Below, piece by piece: positions 46,263-59,559 of a DNA stretch of 64,000 bases. This DNA comes from Tolypeutes matacus (taxonomy: Eukaryota > Chordata > Mammalia > Cingulata > Chlamyphoridae): positions 159,046-223,045 of the forward strand of contig JAKSZT010054573.1 of the NCBI GenBank assembly GCA_026826555.1, written 5' to 3'. How positions within the stretch are numbered: position 1 is the first letter of the stretch; every line of letters starts with the position of its first letter. The notes beneath the pieces were generated by a model. The model was not told where the DNA came from and ran no database searches. It worked only from the letters and a program-made list of their open reading frames with translations. Position numbers and translations under genes: made by a program.

Positions 46263-49200
46263 TGGAAACTAGAGTTATTAGTGGAAATGAGAACATGGAC
46301 ATAGAAACTAAACCCATCCGTCAGCACCCCCCCCACCTCCCCCAAGCCAATAATTATTATTTACCTTCAAGCTAGCAAGCTACAAGGGAAAACCAATCGA
46401 AAGACCCAGCAAATCAACGGTCTACATTGCCACCATCAAACAGTTTGCTTTTAGTCAAATCTGGCTTTTCCAAGTTAATCATTTACCTCCCAGATTCATG
46501 CAGCCTTGGAAACCAGACTGATTTTTTTTTCTAAATCCCAGTTAACGTGTTCCCCTTGGCAAAACATTTCCCTAACCAATGGAATAAATGGTATGTTCAT
46601 TAGAGTATCAGAAAAATTCCTGCTTCAAATTCTTGATTTAGTATGAGTTCCTGCTTCAAACTCTTGATTTACTAGGAGGCAAATTCTAAACTTGTCTGAT
46701 TTTAACAAATTTTGGACAGAAAGACATGTGAAGCTGTTACATATTTGCATCACCACACACAGCAGGTTTACCTGAAAGAAAGAGACCTTCTGTGGCTTTA
46801 AACTACTTATTTCCTGTAACAGAATTTACATTTCCCCTCCAAAGTAAAATTCCAGTTTCCACTGGCTGACTTTCTCTATGTACTTAGACACTATTCCCAG
46901 AAAAAAAATGGAACTAAGAGACACTTACACGCTCATTATTTGGGACTCTAGTTATGAAGCAACATCTCACTCCCTCCTCTCCAGACTGCTCCTGGGAGCT
47001 GATACCCCAGGGCCTTGCGTCGGAGACCCAACACCCAGGTTACCTCCTGCTGACTACCCAAAGCGGAGAGGAACTACCCAAGGTCGAAGTTTCATCTACC
47101 ACACTCAGAGACTTCCAAACGCAGGGTTCTGAGCAGATCTTTGTTGGTTTATCACACTTCCTTGAAAAGAGACAGAGACTAGAAGGCTGTAACTTGGCAT
47201 TAAAGACTCGCCCACTGGCCTGGCAGGCAGCATCATTTCTTCCAGGAAGAACTGCACAAGACTCCGCGGGCAAGGCCTCTGGTGCCAGGAAACATGTGTT
47301 CCTCGCCCTACCCACTTATCACCAGAACAGAGCTGGGGGTGCGGCCAAAACCGCCGGGATCCGTGTCGGCCGTGGCGCTCTGGGCCTTGCTGCGTTATAC
47401 TCTGTGGCTGGATGACGGCGCATCCAGGGCACTGAGGCAAGTGGGTTCACGGAGCGAATGCCGGCCTCGTCCGCAGCATCCCCCCCGCCCAGCCGTGTGA
47501 GAAGGCACCCTCAGGTGACACGGAGCCAACGGGAGGTCCCTGAGACCAAAACCTGTCTCTGCTCAAACCATGAAGTCCACCTATCAGGACAGTCTCCCTG
47601 CACCTCCAGCAAACTACTATCCACGAAATCTTATCTCCCAAGGGACTGGCAAATTGTGACAGCACAGGTAAAGCCGTATTTTGTTTACTCAGAAACTGCC
47701 CTTTCCTTCAAGAGCCGAGTTTGCAGCCCTTCGGTCAAAATCATACGATATAAAATGTGCTGAGTTAATTCCAAACTTCCGAGTTGGGTTTTTGCCCTTA
47801 CTGCTTCCTGAATACGCACCTGTGTGTCACACCTGCTCTGGAACACAGCAGTTGGCGCTTTTCTGAATTTATATGTCAGCTTTATCAAGGACAAGGCATT
47901 TGGACTGTGTGGCTTTCCTCAGCTGCCCTGTAAGTGTCTGGTGCAGTGGGCACCGGCATTCCTGCCACGCAGTGGCTATGGGGTCTGGGAGAGGGGTCAG
48001 GTGCGCCGGGGGACAATCATCAACGGTGTGAGTTTTACCCACTCTTCCAGAGGGTCTGCAGGGAGGAAAGGATCCCAACCTGATGGTATCCTGAACATCA
48101 TCAGGGGGAGGGGGCAGGCGGAGTAGAGAAGGGGGAAAGAGAAGATCTTAATTACGGATTTGTATTTCAGCAATGATAAAATGCTGTCGACAAATGGACA
48201 TATAGAAAAGCAAATTGGGGGGGGGAGCAAATTTGTTTACACAACTGGCATCTCCAGGTGCAGACATCCGTGCATTTTTAGATGTTTAATATCATTAGAT
48301 AATTACTCAAAAAACAAAGGGAGAGAATGGGTTTCAGAGCAATACTACCTGCTGGACTACAGCTCAGCCTGGCCCCCAGGGCCCAAGGCACCAAAGCAGC
48401 GGGGACAAGAAGGCATTACCACACGAGGCCTTTCTGCCTTCCCAGCAATGAGTCCTCAGGAAGAATTAATTAGGAATTCTGGAATGGCTCCTCTTAAAGG
48501 AGAAGGGTGCGAACCAGGTGAAATCAGGGTTTATTCCCCTGCCTTTATTTTTCACTTTGGGGATGTCTGCAAAAAAAATAAACGCATCTTCATCTGCAGT
48601 GGACGTCTCTGGTGTTCTCTTCTCAGCCGCTCACAACCAATACTCCAAGGATGCCAATTCCACACGGGTTCATGATGGACATTTCAATATTTAATCGAGG
48701 ACTAAGTTTGATTTTAGACCTTCTGGGTTCTATTGCTCTACAGCTCAATCAGGACCAATTATCAGAAAAGAGAATATACTTAAAGTCACTGGGCATTTTC
48801 TGACATTTCTAAAAGGGAGAAAACTCACTTTGTTCTCATTTATTCAATAGCACATATCCTCTTATATAACAGCTGAAATTCAGAGCGTTTTTATATGGGA
48901 AAAAGATAAAAACGTTTTAGCCAACTCCTCTCAGTACTCATTATCCATTTAGTGTGAAAGAAATCATCTCCTGACTTTAATCAACTGCCATTAAATAAAA
49001 AAATATACTGGCGCTTAACTTTAAAGTCACACTCAAAGCAGATGAAGTCTGCAGCAGGACCAGCTTGGTGCCTGAAGACTGGCTTTCACCTCTCCTGATT
49101 GGTAACCTCCCACCACAAAGCTTTCTGAGCCAGGCACTGACAGACTCTAGGGGAAAGGGCTCTCAGTGTTGCTGAAAATTACTCAGCTTGCTGGCTAGCG

Positions 49201-49859
49201 AGGCTGAAATGCAAATGCTCTATCAGGAAGAAAAGGAACCTGGACACATACCCAATGACCAGCAATTTTATGCTTCACAGGCTTTAATAGAGTTTCAACA
49301 ACAATACGAACCATTCAGATATTGCTATAAATGAGAACTATACATAGCAGGGACCAATGCCACATTCGTAACTGTTTCTCTTAACAGTACAGCATTTGCA
49401 TGAATTATAAGGAAAAGAAGAAACTCCAAATCATATTGAGCTTTTCCCTGACCTCCATAGACACATTCAATATTTCTATCGAACTAAACCAAACCAACAA
49501 TTCCAAGCCTGGGTTGCAACTCCAGGACCTCGTTCAGTGGGATTCCCTCCTGCCCACCTGACACCTGGTCCTGCCTCACCTGTAGACCAAGAGGGGCCCA
49601 GAGCAGAGCTAAAGGGAGAGGGACCCCAGAAATGAGAAAAGGGGGGCACTGTGGGAAGCCATCCCTCTTCCGTATTTCCTTTAATTATCTTAATTCCCGA
49701 GTCACACTTCAAGGAAAGTTGGTGGGTCTGCCGTAGTGTTAAGCCACATGCTCCAACAAACAAGTACACCATCATGCTCTCTGTCCTCACAGAGCAGGAC
49801 AGCCAGACTTGCTATTCATGGAAGTAAAACACAAAAAACACCTGTGCAGTTAGTTATGA
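46263..49859. other. Intronic sequence without a call
   Basis: A GC-richer patch at 46,950-47,500 gives overlapping frames on both strands (up to 153 codons), and 48,160-48,675 has a 171-codon plus frame. None contains a recognisable domain and none is flanked by convincing splice sites. No gene is supported. Confidence 0.45.
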
Positions 49860-50218
49860 ATTTTGCCTCCCAAGAAGACATGTTCGAGTCCTAACCTCCA
49901 GTCCTGGGCATGTGGACTTAGCTGTAAACAGGGTCTTTGCAGATGTGATTAGTTACGATGAGGCCAAATGGGATCTGGACGGGCCCTAAGCCACTGTGAG
50001 TGGTCTCCTCAGGAGGAGAGCAAACGTGGGCACAGAGAGACAGACCCAGAGAGGCGGCGGTGCGAGGGAGGCACACATGGCGGTCTGGGTGGCCAGCAAG
50101 TCACCACCAGAGCCTACGACTTCAGAGGAAGCACGCCCTGCCACAACTGGATCTGGACTTCCAGCCTCCAGGCCTGGGACATAGTCAACTACTGCTTTAC
50201 GCCATGCAGGCTGTGATG
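49860..50218 (+). repeat. MLT1-type LTR (ERVL-MaLR fossil)
   Basis: Landmarks in order: TTGCCTCCCAAGAAGACATG, GAGTCCTAACCTCCAGTCC, AACAGGGTCTTTGCAGATGT, TTAGTTACGATGAGGCCAAA, then ACTTCCAGCCTCCAGG. A solo LTR lacking retroviral genes. Confidence 0.88.
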
Positions 50219-50519
50219 GGCAAGGTGGCCCCAGGAACCTAAGGCATGCACCCAGCCCAGGAGGCACAAACCCTCATCCACAACCTTCCAGAAGACTGTC
50301 CGAGACACCACATGTGGCCAGGAGAATCCCAGCATTTCATGACTCAGAAGTGCCCTCCAGCCCTGCCCACAAGCCTGGGCATAAGCAGTGAAGACAACGG
50401 CGGACAGGCTGTGCTGCCATCCAGAGCCTGATCGGCTCTGACCCCAGGATTTCTGCCACAATCTACTGGCTGGTTTGCTCACACCAGACACTTGGTCCCA
50501 CCGATGCCAAAGGGGACAG

Positions 50520-50940
50520 CCCCAAATACCAACTGATGACATCCTTCTCCATTCAACAACCCTTCAGTGGTCCCCATGCACACTGCACGTAATCAAGTCC
50601 ACACGTCTTGACTGTTCCCTCTACACCTTCTCTGGGTGAAATTCCACTTCTCCTGAAAGGCCCACCAGAAATGTCATCCTGTCCTTTATCTTCCTTCCTC
50701 CTCCATGGGGGAATGAGCCCTTCTCTCTGTTCTCATGTAACAAATGCACGAGACATGGACGTCTACGTTTGTTAAATAGACCATGTTGTATATGGAGGGG
50801 TTTGGATGTGTGCAGGGCTGTCCTACCCAAGCAGACTGTAAAATACTAAGTTTCACGTTTTGTTAGACCTCTTATGCGTGGCACAGTGTCTGTTTCATGG
50901 GAGACATGCGGTAAGTGCTAGCTGAATTGAACTAAATTCA
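50520..50940 (+). repeat. L2-like LINE 3' end
   Basis: Landmarks: CTGAAAGGCCCACCAGAAAT, TGTCATCCTGTCC, GCACAGTGTCTGTTTCATGG and GCGGTAAGTGCTAGCTGAAT. Diverged. Confidence 0.6.
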
Positions 50941-53900
50941 GGAAAGATATTATAAAGACCACACAAAAAAGCATGGCTTCCCATTGCTCTAAGCACAAAG
51001 CAGGCAGGGAGGCCTCTGGTCCCCTTCGATTTTAAGTTTGTCAACAAGTATTTCCATCGACCCAATCGGGAACAGTACAGCTCATCAATATTCCCTCAGG
51101 TGAAAGGTGAATGGCTTCTGTTAGAAAGAAATGATGCCATTCTCTGCAGTTTTCTTTCCAAGCTGCAATGCCCGCCTTACCATCGCCGCCAGTCAAAATC
51201 CAACCATGTACTCAGTGAGCACCACTAATCCAAGTGGAAAAGGCACGGTCGTGTCAATATTCATAGCCCATCACGGATTTGGGTTTAATGTGTCTACTGA
51301 CAGAAGACAGTCTGAGGCTGAGCAGGGGTGCTGGCGGGTTCCCCCACTCTCTCCCAGGCCTCTGGGGGCAGGTGTACTGGCCGACAGTCCCAGAGAGAGG
51401 AGCGCCCTTAATTTTTAAAGACTCCAAGAGAGGAGTTTCAGTAACTCCCCAGAGGAGTCCCATATCCACAACCTTCAACTGAAGAACACTTCATGGTTGC
51501 TACCTCAAATTCTGCCTTTTAAAGTGCCGTTTATTAGCTTGCGTTGTTCTCCAAGGCCATGGAGCATAACTGGCCACCATTTTCCACACGGCCTCTGTAG
51601 CTAGACGAAATCAGGTCTGAGCACCTAAGGCTGGAAGGAAAGCATACAGTCCATTTCTTAAACAGCACCTGCTGCTTTTCTGGGGACCCGAGGGGGTTCT
51701 GTGCTTTCTGCTGCCCCCAGGCAGCCCTCGTGGGAAAACCACCCCCACCAGTGTCCCAACTCAAATTAGCGTTTTCCATAAGAAGACTGTCTTAACAGCT
51801 CAGAGTGCAGTCGTCTTGGTGGTCTCATTCGGCTCCGGCCCAGACAAAACCCTGGACCGTCGCCATGGTCTTCCACGATAGTCTACCTCCAACATCTCGG
51901 CGTCCACGCACACCCTCCACCTTGCCCCCTTCTGAAGCAGCCATTCGCCTTCTCTCCCTGCGTGAAACATTCTACACCTGCCCTATCATACTTCATGTCA
52001 TCCTTGGATCTGCTCCCACCACCACAATTTACCCAAATTCATGGTCATCCGCTATCAGCTGGGTGTCACTGCTACATTGGAAATGATGGAAACTGATGGA
52101 ACAAAAGAAATCCATTTCCTTGTATTCCAACACATGGTGTACTTTATTTTCCAATGAGATTGTGCTTGTAAAATCAGTCTTATCTACAGAAGAAGTTCGT
52201 AACATATCCTCAGGCATTTGTTAGCTTTGGGGAAATCTTTATTCTGAATCCTAAACAAGTCACTGAATCAACTGCACTGTACGTAGTAACATGGCCACAG
52301 CATTCAGAAGGAAATGGAAGAGAAACAAGACAAGCAGACTAAAGGCTTCAAAGAGAACCCTGCTGAAGAGAATCCATCTAGTTCTCTACAAAAACGTGAG
52401 AATTCAAAGCTCACAAGGCTGACAACACAGTCCACCTACCTGTGTGACTGTGTCCTCACCTTTCCATTCCAATGTCCCTACCTCTCAGAAAGACCCTCCT
52501 CTGCTGAGACCACTTCTCCTAAGCTTGGTGGAAAACACAGAACCCTCTAATTCACTGTTTCTTTTCTTTATCAACCAGATGACACCCTTCTCCCCGGTCT
52601 GGAGAAATGACACAAGCGTGGTAAGCAGTAACTCTGCACACACCAAGACAAGGGCATGGGTCTTGGCATTTCTGAAGGTTACAGAGACCAGGTTTTTATC
52701 TGGTAAATGAGGAAATTAAGGGAATCCCAATATCCCCTTCCTTCCACGTTTCTGTTAGTTGAAGAGTTGGCATAAATTTCCTGAGTACAGAGAGAAAAAT
52801 ATGGCAAGACTAGGAATACTGACATTGGCTGTTTAATTAAAAACAAAACAGAACAAAACCTGTAAGTGGCAATAATTATCAACGTATGCACCAGAGGAGA
52901 ACGCTGCCTCCAGACAGGACGAAGGGCTGCTTTCTAATCTGTTCTTGGGCTTGTGCTTCATAAAGATCTCAGAGCCTGCACCACCAGAAGCCACGCGAGG
53001 CCAAGGAGCGCCCTACAGCACAGCTACCAAAAGGGGACACTGGGCTTGAGGACTGCCCAATCTCAGCATTTCCCATAAGTACTGAGCATTTCATACATTT
53101 CTTTCTCTTGAAAGGCGTCTGTGACTGCTGGCGTTTAGAACATGTTCTTGCGAGCTGGTCGATGACTATGTGCGGGGGCCGAGAAAAAAGCCATCATTTG
53201 CTGGTGTTCCACATTAGTATCCTGGGGAGGAAAAAGAGCTCAAAGAATTTCATAGAGACTGAAAGGCCAAGAATGCTGCAGGGCCGTGAAGAACTTGGCT
53301 GAGAGAGTAACGGGAGTCCTCTCAAACTCACGGCGCTACGCACAATATGACCCCAACAGCAAAAAGCACCCTGAGCCGAGCTCAGGAGCACGGACGCAAC
53401 ACGCTGCCCTGCTGCCCACGATGCCCGAATCCCTCCTCCACGTCCGGTCTTTCCTCCACTTTTACACTTCCGTAGATACACTTACAGCCCGCGTCTGTTA
53501 CACACACTTAGCTCCTTTTCTATCGGCATCAAATCTGTATTTCTAGCCTGCTCTTGCCCGAGTCTTCTATCCACTTGGGTTTCAACTTCCTTAACAATTA
53601 GCCTCGTTTTATGACTTTTCCTTATGGATATTTGAGAACCTACATCAAAAATTTATAGGCTCAGCCCAATTATAAATAACCAGATACTCTAGACACAGCT
53701 AGCCTTACAGGAACCCAGCGGCCACATGGCTTCAGTTTGATTCCTAGGTCTTCCTCCAGCGAGGATGGGGAAACAGCCTGGAGACATTTAATGCTTACTT
53801 CCGCTTTCGCTACTGAGGCTGAGAGAGAACCTGGCTACAGGACAACTGGGCACACCCTGCAGATTCCTGGCATGCTGGACATGACCTGGCCTGCACCTGG

Positions 53901-54170
53901 GTTCAAATCAGGAAGGCTCAGCATGCCTTCCTGCACTTCTCCGGTGCACTCGCTGCACACATCCCTCAGCCTCCTCTCCCAACGGAGATAAGATACAAAT
54001 AACGCAACCAAGACAGGCTACCCGGAGACCCCAGACGTGCATTTCCAGAGACTACAACAGAACTCAGTGCTTAAGGGTTTATTTCTGCCACTTCAAACGC
54101 AGCCCTGCAAACCGGGATGGGTCACTTCACTCCCCAGAGCTCAGGAGCTCCAGAAGGAGCAGAGTCCTCA
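50941..54170. other. Intronic sequence without a call
   Basis: No gene or clear repeat is recognised. A pyrimidine-rich patch at 51,800-52,060 may be another L2 remnant. Confidence 0.45.
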
Positions 54171-54171
54171 G

Positions 54172-54402
54172 CGTTGAGGGCAGTGGTCCTCAAACGGGCG
54201 ATTCGTCCTTCAAGGGACGCTAGGCAATGTCTGGCGACGCCAGTGGCTGTCATGAATGGAGGGAGGGGTGCTGCTGGCACCTGGGGGGGCCATCCCAGGC
54301 ACTGCAGGATGTCAGCAGCACCCACCCCAGTGAGACGACCCAAACTGCCTCCAGACTCTGCCAAAGGGTGAGGAGAGAACCACTCCCAGTCCAAAACCCT
54401 CG
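54172..54402. mobile_element. MER5A (hAT-Charlie) DNA transposon relic
   Basis: Reads GGCAGTGGTCCTCAAACGGG, CTAGGCAATGTCTGGCGACG, GGGGTGCTGCTGGCACCTGG, GCACTGCAGGATGTCAGCAG, GAGAACCACTCCCAG. Both ends of MER5A are visible, making this the most complete copy in the window. Confidence 0.8.
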
Positions 54403-54952
54403 TCTGGGCAAACTACCAACTCCCCAAACCCCTTTTTCCTATGGCTATCCAGATGAAGGGGGTTAACTGACAATAATGAGTTACAAACTCGTCTGACCTT
54501 CTCTGCTAGACTTAACCATGCTGGGGAAGGGTCCATGTTGGACCATCTCTGGGTGTCCACATGAGACTGTGACACAGGGCAAGTACGTGGTAAATCCGCA
54601 TTAAAGGAGTGGACCATCATCACACCCCACTCCTTATCAATGCCAGATGTTATCAGGTGACGAAACTTCAGACAAAATGTGCATGCATACCTTATACAGG
54701 TCAAACATTCTTTTAAACCCCATTTATTCTTCATTGCTGATACCACCTATTTGTCTGCAACTTTCTCCTCTATGAGTAGATGCAATAGTTTGTTCTCTTA
54801 CATAGGCTAAACCATCTTCTTGTGATTTTACTGACAAAATAAATTTAATTAGTCCAAGTGACTGGAGAAGTGTTGTAAAATCTAAACAGGGAAAAAAAAA
54901 ATTTGCAGCGTTTCTGTGTATCTGGTTTTTTTTAGCTCTTCTTAAAGTTAAA
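54403..54952. other. Intronic sequence without a call
   Basis: No gene or named repeat is recognised between the MER5A relic and the L1 insertion site. Confidence 0.5.
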
Positions 54953-57097
54953 AGAATGATTTCATGTAAATCAAAATACAAGATATCATCTTACACCTAT
55001 TAGACTGGCTATTAAAAAAACAACAGAGAACTACAAGTGTTGGAGAGGATGTGCACTAATAGGAACACTCATCCACTGCTGGTGGGAATGCAGAGTGGTG
55101 CAGCCACTGTGGAGGATGGTTTGGAAGTTCCTCAAGAACCTAAGTATAGAATTGCCATATGATCCAGCAAACAGTACGAGGAATATACCTAGAAGAACTG
55201 ACAGCAGGGACGCAAGCAGATATATGTACACCAATGTTCACTGCAGCATTATTCACAACTGCCAAAAGCTGGAAGCAACCCAAGTGTCCATCAATGGATG
55301 AATGGATAAACAAAATGTGGTTTATACATACAATAGAATATGACTCAACTATAAGAAGGAAAGAAGTATTGATGCATGCAATAACATGGATTCAACTCAA
55401 AGACCTTACGTTGAGTGAAATAAGCCAGTCACTAAAGGACAAATATTGCATGATCTCACTGATATGAACTCAGGATACTGAGCAGACTCACAGAGGTAGA
55501 GTCTGGAAGCTAGGTTACCAGGAGATAGAAGGGGAGTAGAGAGTGATGTGTGGGAGTGTTTTTTAGCAACTATGGCAGGGGAGGGCCACTGGTGCAGCGT
55601 GTCAGTGGTGGAGGGATGTGTGGGGAAGGGTGCATCTGTGGCAAGCCTCTGTGGAATATGAAGGTGTTCATGTGGTCATAGGGTATTATCTCAGTGGGTG
55701 GAGACCCACACAATAACCCCACAAAAATTAAATTCCCAACCTGGGGAGTCTTGCCACATTCTCAAATAGAGTGGCAAGAATCGCTAGAGTATGTAGACAG
55801 TGCCTAATAAAAGAATATAAACCAATACACCAAGCACACGATGTTAATGCTTATACTTATGAACCTTATTCCTGTAAAACTGAAACGTAGCCTAATATCT
55901 ATTGCCTAAGAGTTATCTCCTGAAAAACCTCCTTGTTACTCAAATATGGCCTCTCTCCAAGCCAAACTCAGCAAGTAAACTCACTACCTTCCCCCCAGTG
56001 TGGGACATGACTCCCAGGAATGAGCCTCCCTAGCACCAAGGGATTAATACCAAGCACCAACCAGCGATGCAATTGGAAAAAGACCTTGATGAAAAGGGGG
56101 AAACATTAATTATAAGAGTTTTTCTGACTAAGAGATTTCAAAATGAGTCAGGAGGTCATTCCAGAGGTTACACTTCTGCATGTCTCAGGTGATTCTCACT
56201 AACTGCCACAGTAAATGAAGCCTCAAACATGGCTGCTTCAAGGCTCTAAAGAAGCCTGGACACTATTGGTAAGGCACACAACCCCATGAAATCCACACCC
56301 CATCGGTGGGCCTCACTCTGGAATATATGATAACCTATTTCCCCCAAACAGTGTTAGACTCATTTGTAATTTCTCTACACGATTCTTCTACCCTTTTATG
56401 TGAACCTATAATCAGCACTATACCCATTAAATATATGTTCCACAGACTTAAATTTTCAGCCTCTCATATAATGGTTGAGCCCTGACTCTCAGCAGAGCTG
56501 CAGCTAACACCTACTCTCCAGTTCAGCACACTCACCCAGGACAACTGACAAAATGATGATGATGGACAAGCCCCATGCCAAAAAACAAAGAGTATCTACA
56601 ACTGCAAGCAAAACAATTCTTTCCATCTGCCCCGTAAGATGTAAGCTACCTCTCAAACTAGAACAGAGCAGGCATCACCATCCCAAAATTGCCAAGACTA
56701 AGCAATGAACAAACATAAGGGAGGAAAGCAACCATGAACTGAAGTAGACTTATTATTACTGTACTAACGGAAGAACCTATAACATTGCTATAAAGGTAAT
56801 GGGTACCAGGGGTTCTGAGGGGAGGGGGAGGGAAGAATAGAGGAACACGGGGAATTTTTAGGGCATTGGAATTATTCTGCATGATATTGCAATGACAGAT
56901 ACAGGCCATTATGAATTTTGTCAAAACCTATAAAATTGTATGGTGTAAACCATAATGTAAACTATAGACCCTGGTTAGAAGCAATGCTTCAGTATTTGTT
57001 CACCAATTCTAACAAATGTACCACACTATCGTAAGATGTTATTAACAGGGGAAAATGTGAGAGGGGGAGGGGGTGAGGTATATGGAAATCCCCTCCC

Positions 57098-57190
57098 TGC
57101 CTTTTTTTGAGGTACTGGGGCTGGGGCTTAAACCTGGGACCTTGTATGTGGGAAGATGGCGCCCAACTACGGAGCCACATCGGCTCCTGA
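57098..57190 (-). mobile_element. tRNA-derived SINE fragment nested in L1, antisense
   Basis: The minus strand reads GGAGCCGATGTGGCTCCGTA, then CTTCCCACATACAAGGTCCC and AGGTTTAAGCCCC, ending at an A run (T run near 57,102). Diverged short-form SINE. Confidence 0.8.
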
Positions 57191-57236
57191 GTTGGTTTTT
57201 TCATCTGTTTGCTTGTTGTTCTTTTGTTCTTGTTGT

Positions 57237-57316
57237 TTTTTAGGAGGCACCAGGAACTGAACCCGGGACCTCCCATGTTAGAAGGAGACGCTCAACTGCT
57301 TGAGCTACCTTCTCTC
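57237..57316 (-). mobile_element. tRNA-derived SINE fragment nested in L1, antisense
   Basis: The minus strand reads GAAGGTAGCTCAAGCAGTTG, then CATGGGAGGTCCCGGGTTCA with a B box GGTTCAGTTCC, ending at an A run (T run near 57,236). It lies about 45 bp from the preceding SINE in the same direction. Confidence 0.8.
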
Positions 57317-57408
57317 CCTCCCCTATATTTTTGATGTAACTTTTCTGTAATATAAAGCTTCTTTAAAAATAAAACTTTATGGAAAAAAAGAGAATGATTT
57401 CAGGTAAA

Positions 57409-58864
57409 CAGTTAAGAAATTAAATTACTTAAGACTTCAGTAATGACTCCTCAAACACGACTGCACTATTTCATGGTACATTACTTTAAATGTAATGTAT
57501 TGCAATATGATGCTCAGTTTTGTTCTGACCATTTGGACTTGTACCTCAGCAGTGAAAACCTGGCCCTATTTTAAATTCATGCTGGGGACAAAATAAAGTT
57601 GGGGTACTGTGAACACTTAAGATGAAAAATATTCTCAATTTACAAGCTGTGCTGATTTGCACGGAAGGTTTTTAGTTCTTAAAGTGTCCTAAGGATTTGT
57701 GAGTTAAGTATCACAATCAAATCATGGCTAAGGGATTCCCTTTCACCCTTGGCCCTGTTTTCCAAAAAGCAGGCAAAACAGTGAAAAAGAGGACATCTAG
57801 CAAGCCCTTTTAGGAGCCTTGCAGTCAGCAATGCTTTAAAGGGGAGTTCTTTATTACATGGACCCTCTAAATTGAAACACAGAAACAAAAAGGTATTTGT
57901 ATTTCAAACGCAAAATAAATAGATCCTGCTTTTCAGAAGAGTTGTGAGCCCCTGAGCTCTGGAATCAACTGGAATCACAACATATAATGCACCCATTGAA
58001 CCTTATTGTTGGTAAGAAAACCTTCACTATCTGGGTAAATGGGCCAATTCCTTGGTACACAGGGCCTGGGCAAACCACATTTTTGATAGTGCCTTCCTCT
58101 GAAAATCAGGAAGGGAGCACTGACCACCTCCTAGGGCTTCAGGAAGTTGGGTGGTGGAGGTGGGAGGGAAACCTCTGCCAACGGGAAGCCTGTGCTCATT
58201 CCTAGGACCACACTGCTAAGCTGCAAAAGCTGATTCCCAAGTATCATTTCTCCAACTCCAGGAAAAGAACAGAACTGCTGTGTGATTATGAAAGTTAGAA
58301 GGAAAACTAGAAGCCAGAGACTAATAAGCAAAGAGACAAATTCACGAGAGCCTCCCAGGTATGACTGGTTTCACATATATATATATTTTAAATATGGAGA
58401 TGTTTTATGATTTTAAAAAACTGAAACCTGAGATGGATGCAGAGAAGACTTATTTTATTGTAACTTTATTTAAACATCTTTGAAAGCTGGACACTTCCAT
58501 TAAATTCAGTAGGTGACACTGTGGTCAGAATGAAATGGAGGTTTTGAGATATCATAGATCATGACTTAAAGGGCTACCAGAGAGATTAAGTGCAAATTAA
58601 GGCATTGGGGTGGGCGGTGGGGGAGGCAGAGGTCTGAGGTGGGAAGAAGCCAAGAAGAGTAACAGTATACGCTAATAATACAAGACAGAAAAGGAAAGGG
58701 CATAAATCTACCAAGGAACTATCTGTTAATTGTAGGGAGAGCTCTTTTCTAAATCAGAATGAGGAGAGATGAAAATGTTTACTAAAACATCAATTTAACT
58801 TAGCACTTTATCTTCCCTAAAATATCTGGCTCCAGAAAAATGTGATTTGCTAGAAGCTCTTGTA
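57409..58864. other. Intronic sequence without a call
   Basis: AT-rich, with an ATATAT patch at about 58,375-58,385. No gene or named repeat recognised. Confidence 0.5.
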
Positions 58865-59302
58865 TCAGAAGACAACACGAGGATCCCTTGTGGCTAAAAT
58901 CTGTTTCCACTGGATTCTAAAGAAATTCGTTCCTAAAATAACTCTCACCCTATCTGGGCAGGGCAGGTCATCAAAAGAGACATCCAGGGATAGGTTCTTA
59001 ACAAATTCCAGAAAGAACATAAAACCAGGATGGCAGGGAGCAAAACCACTGTGGAAAATTTTCATGAAGACCATTTTCCCAAGGTCAGGCACTATTAATA
59101 CCAATGCCATCCCAATTACTGCCTTGGTATCCCCCTGGAAATTCCAGAGAACTGAAATATCCAATGCTGGGCCTACATGTGTCCAGAGGCCCACTTTCCT
59201 TCTAAAATCAAGATACTCACAAGCAGGAAAGTCATGCCAATTCACGTACTCATCTAAACAGTTGTTGGAAGCTGATTTCTCGGTAACCTCCAACAGGGGC
59301 AC
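58865..59302 (-). other. Unrecognised 145-codon frame, open on both strands
   Basis: The minus strand encodes a Met-initiated frame of 145 residues with a fairly ordinary, hydrophobic-rich composition (for example DEYVNWHDFPACEYLDFRR and VIGMALVLIVPDLGK). The plus strand is open over the same bases (148 codons). I recognise neither protein. It could be part of an old retrocopy or repeat, or chance. There are no convincing splice sites or poly(A) signal. Confidence 0.2.
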
Positions 59303-59559
59303 GTGAGAGAGCAGCTGGTCTTATGAACAAATCATCGAGTGTGGCACGGCTGTCGGTCACTCTAGTCACCATGCACAGTCACAGTGACTTTTCCAAAGCC
59401 ACGTCCTAAGTCATGCGTTTCCTCACTAACTGGCTCCGACTCTCCTCTCCACTTCCTGAGCTGATCCCAGGCCAGTACTCTGGTGCAGTTTGGGTTGCTT
59501 GGCAGAACTTCACGCAGCCCCAGTGTCAGCAGCCCCACAGGCCCCAAGGGCGGCTGGGA
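59303..59559. other. Intronic sequence without a call
   Basis: Short stretch with no recognised feature. Confidence 0.5.

Larger units (their letters stand above)
54971..57390 (+). mobile_element. Xenarthran L1, heavily 5'-truncated, with target-site duplications
   Basis: It begins in the last part of ORF2 (RYHLTPI-like, [16 protein letters not shown] near 55,030-55,090, then MFTAALFTTAKSWKQPKCPS) and ends ORF2 at 55,467 (SQSLKDKYCMISLI). The remaining 1.9 kb is 3'UTR ending in an A-rich tail. Flanking repeats AGAATGATTTCATGTAAA (54,953-54,970) and AGAATGATTTCAGGTAAA (57,391-57,408) differ at one base and mark the insertion. Two SINE pieces sit in its 3'UTR, so it is older than they are. Confidence 0.93.
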
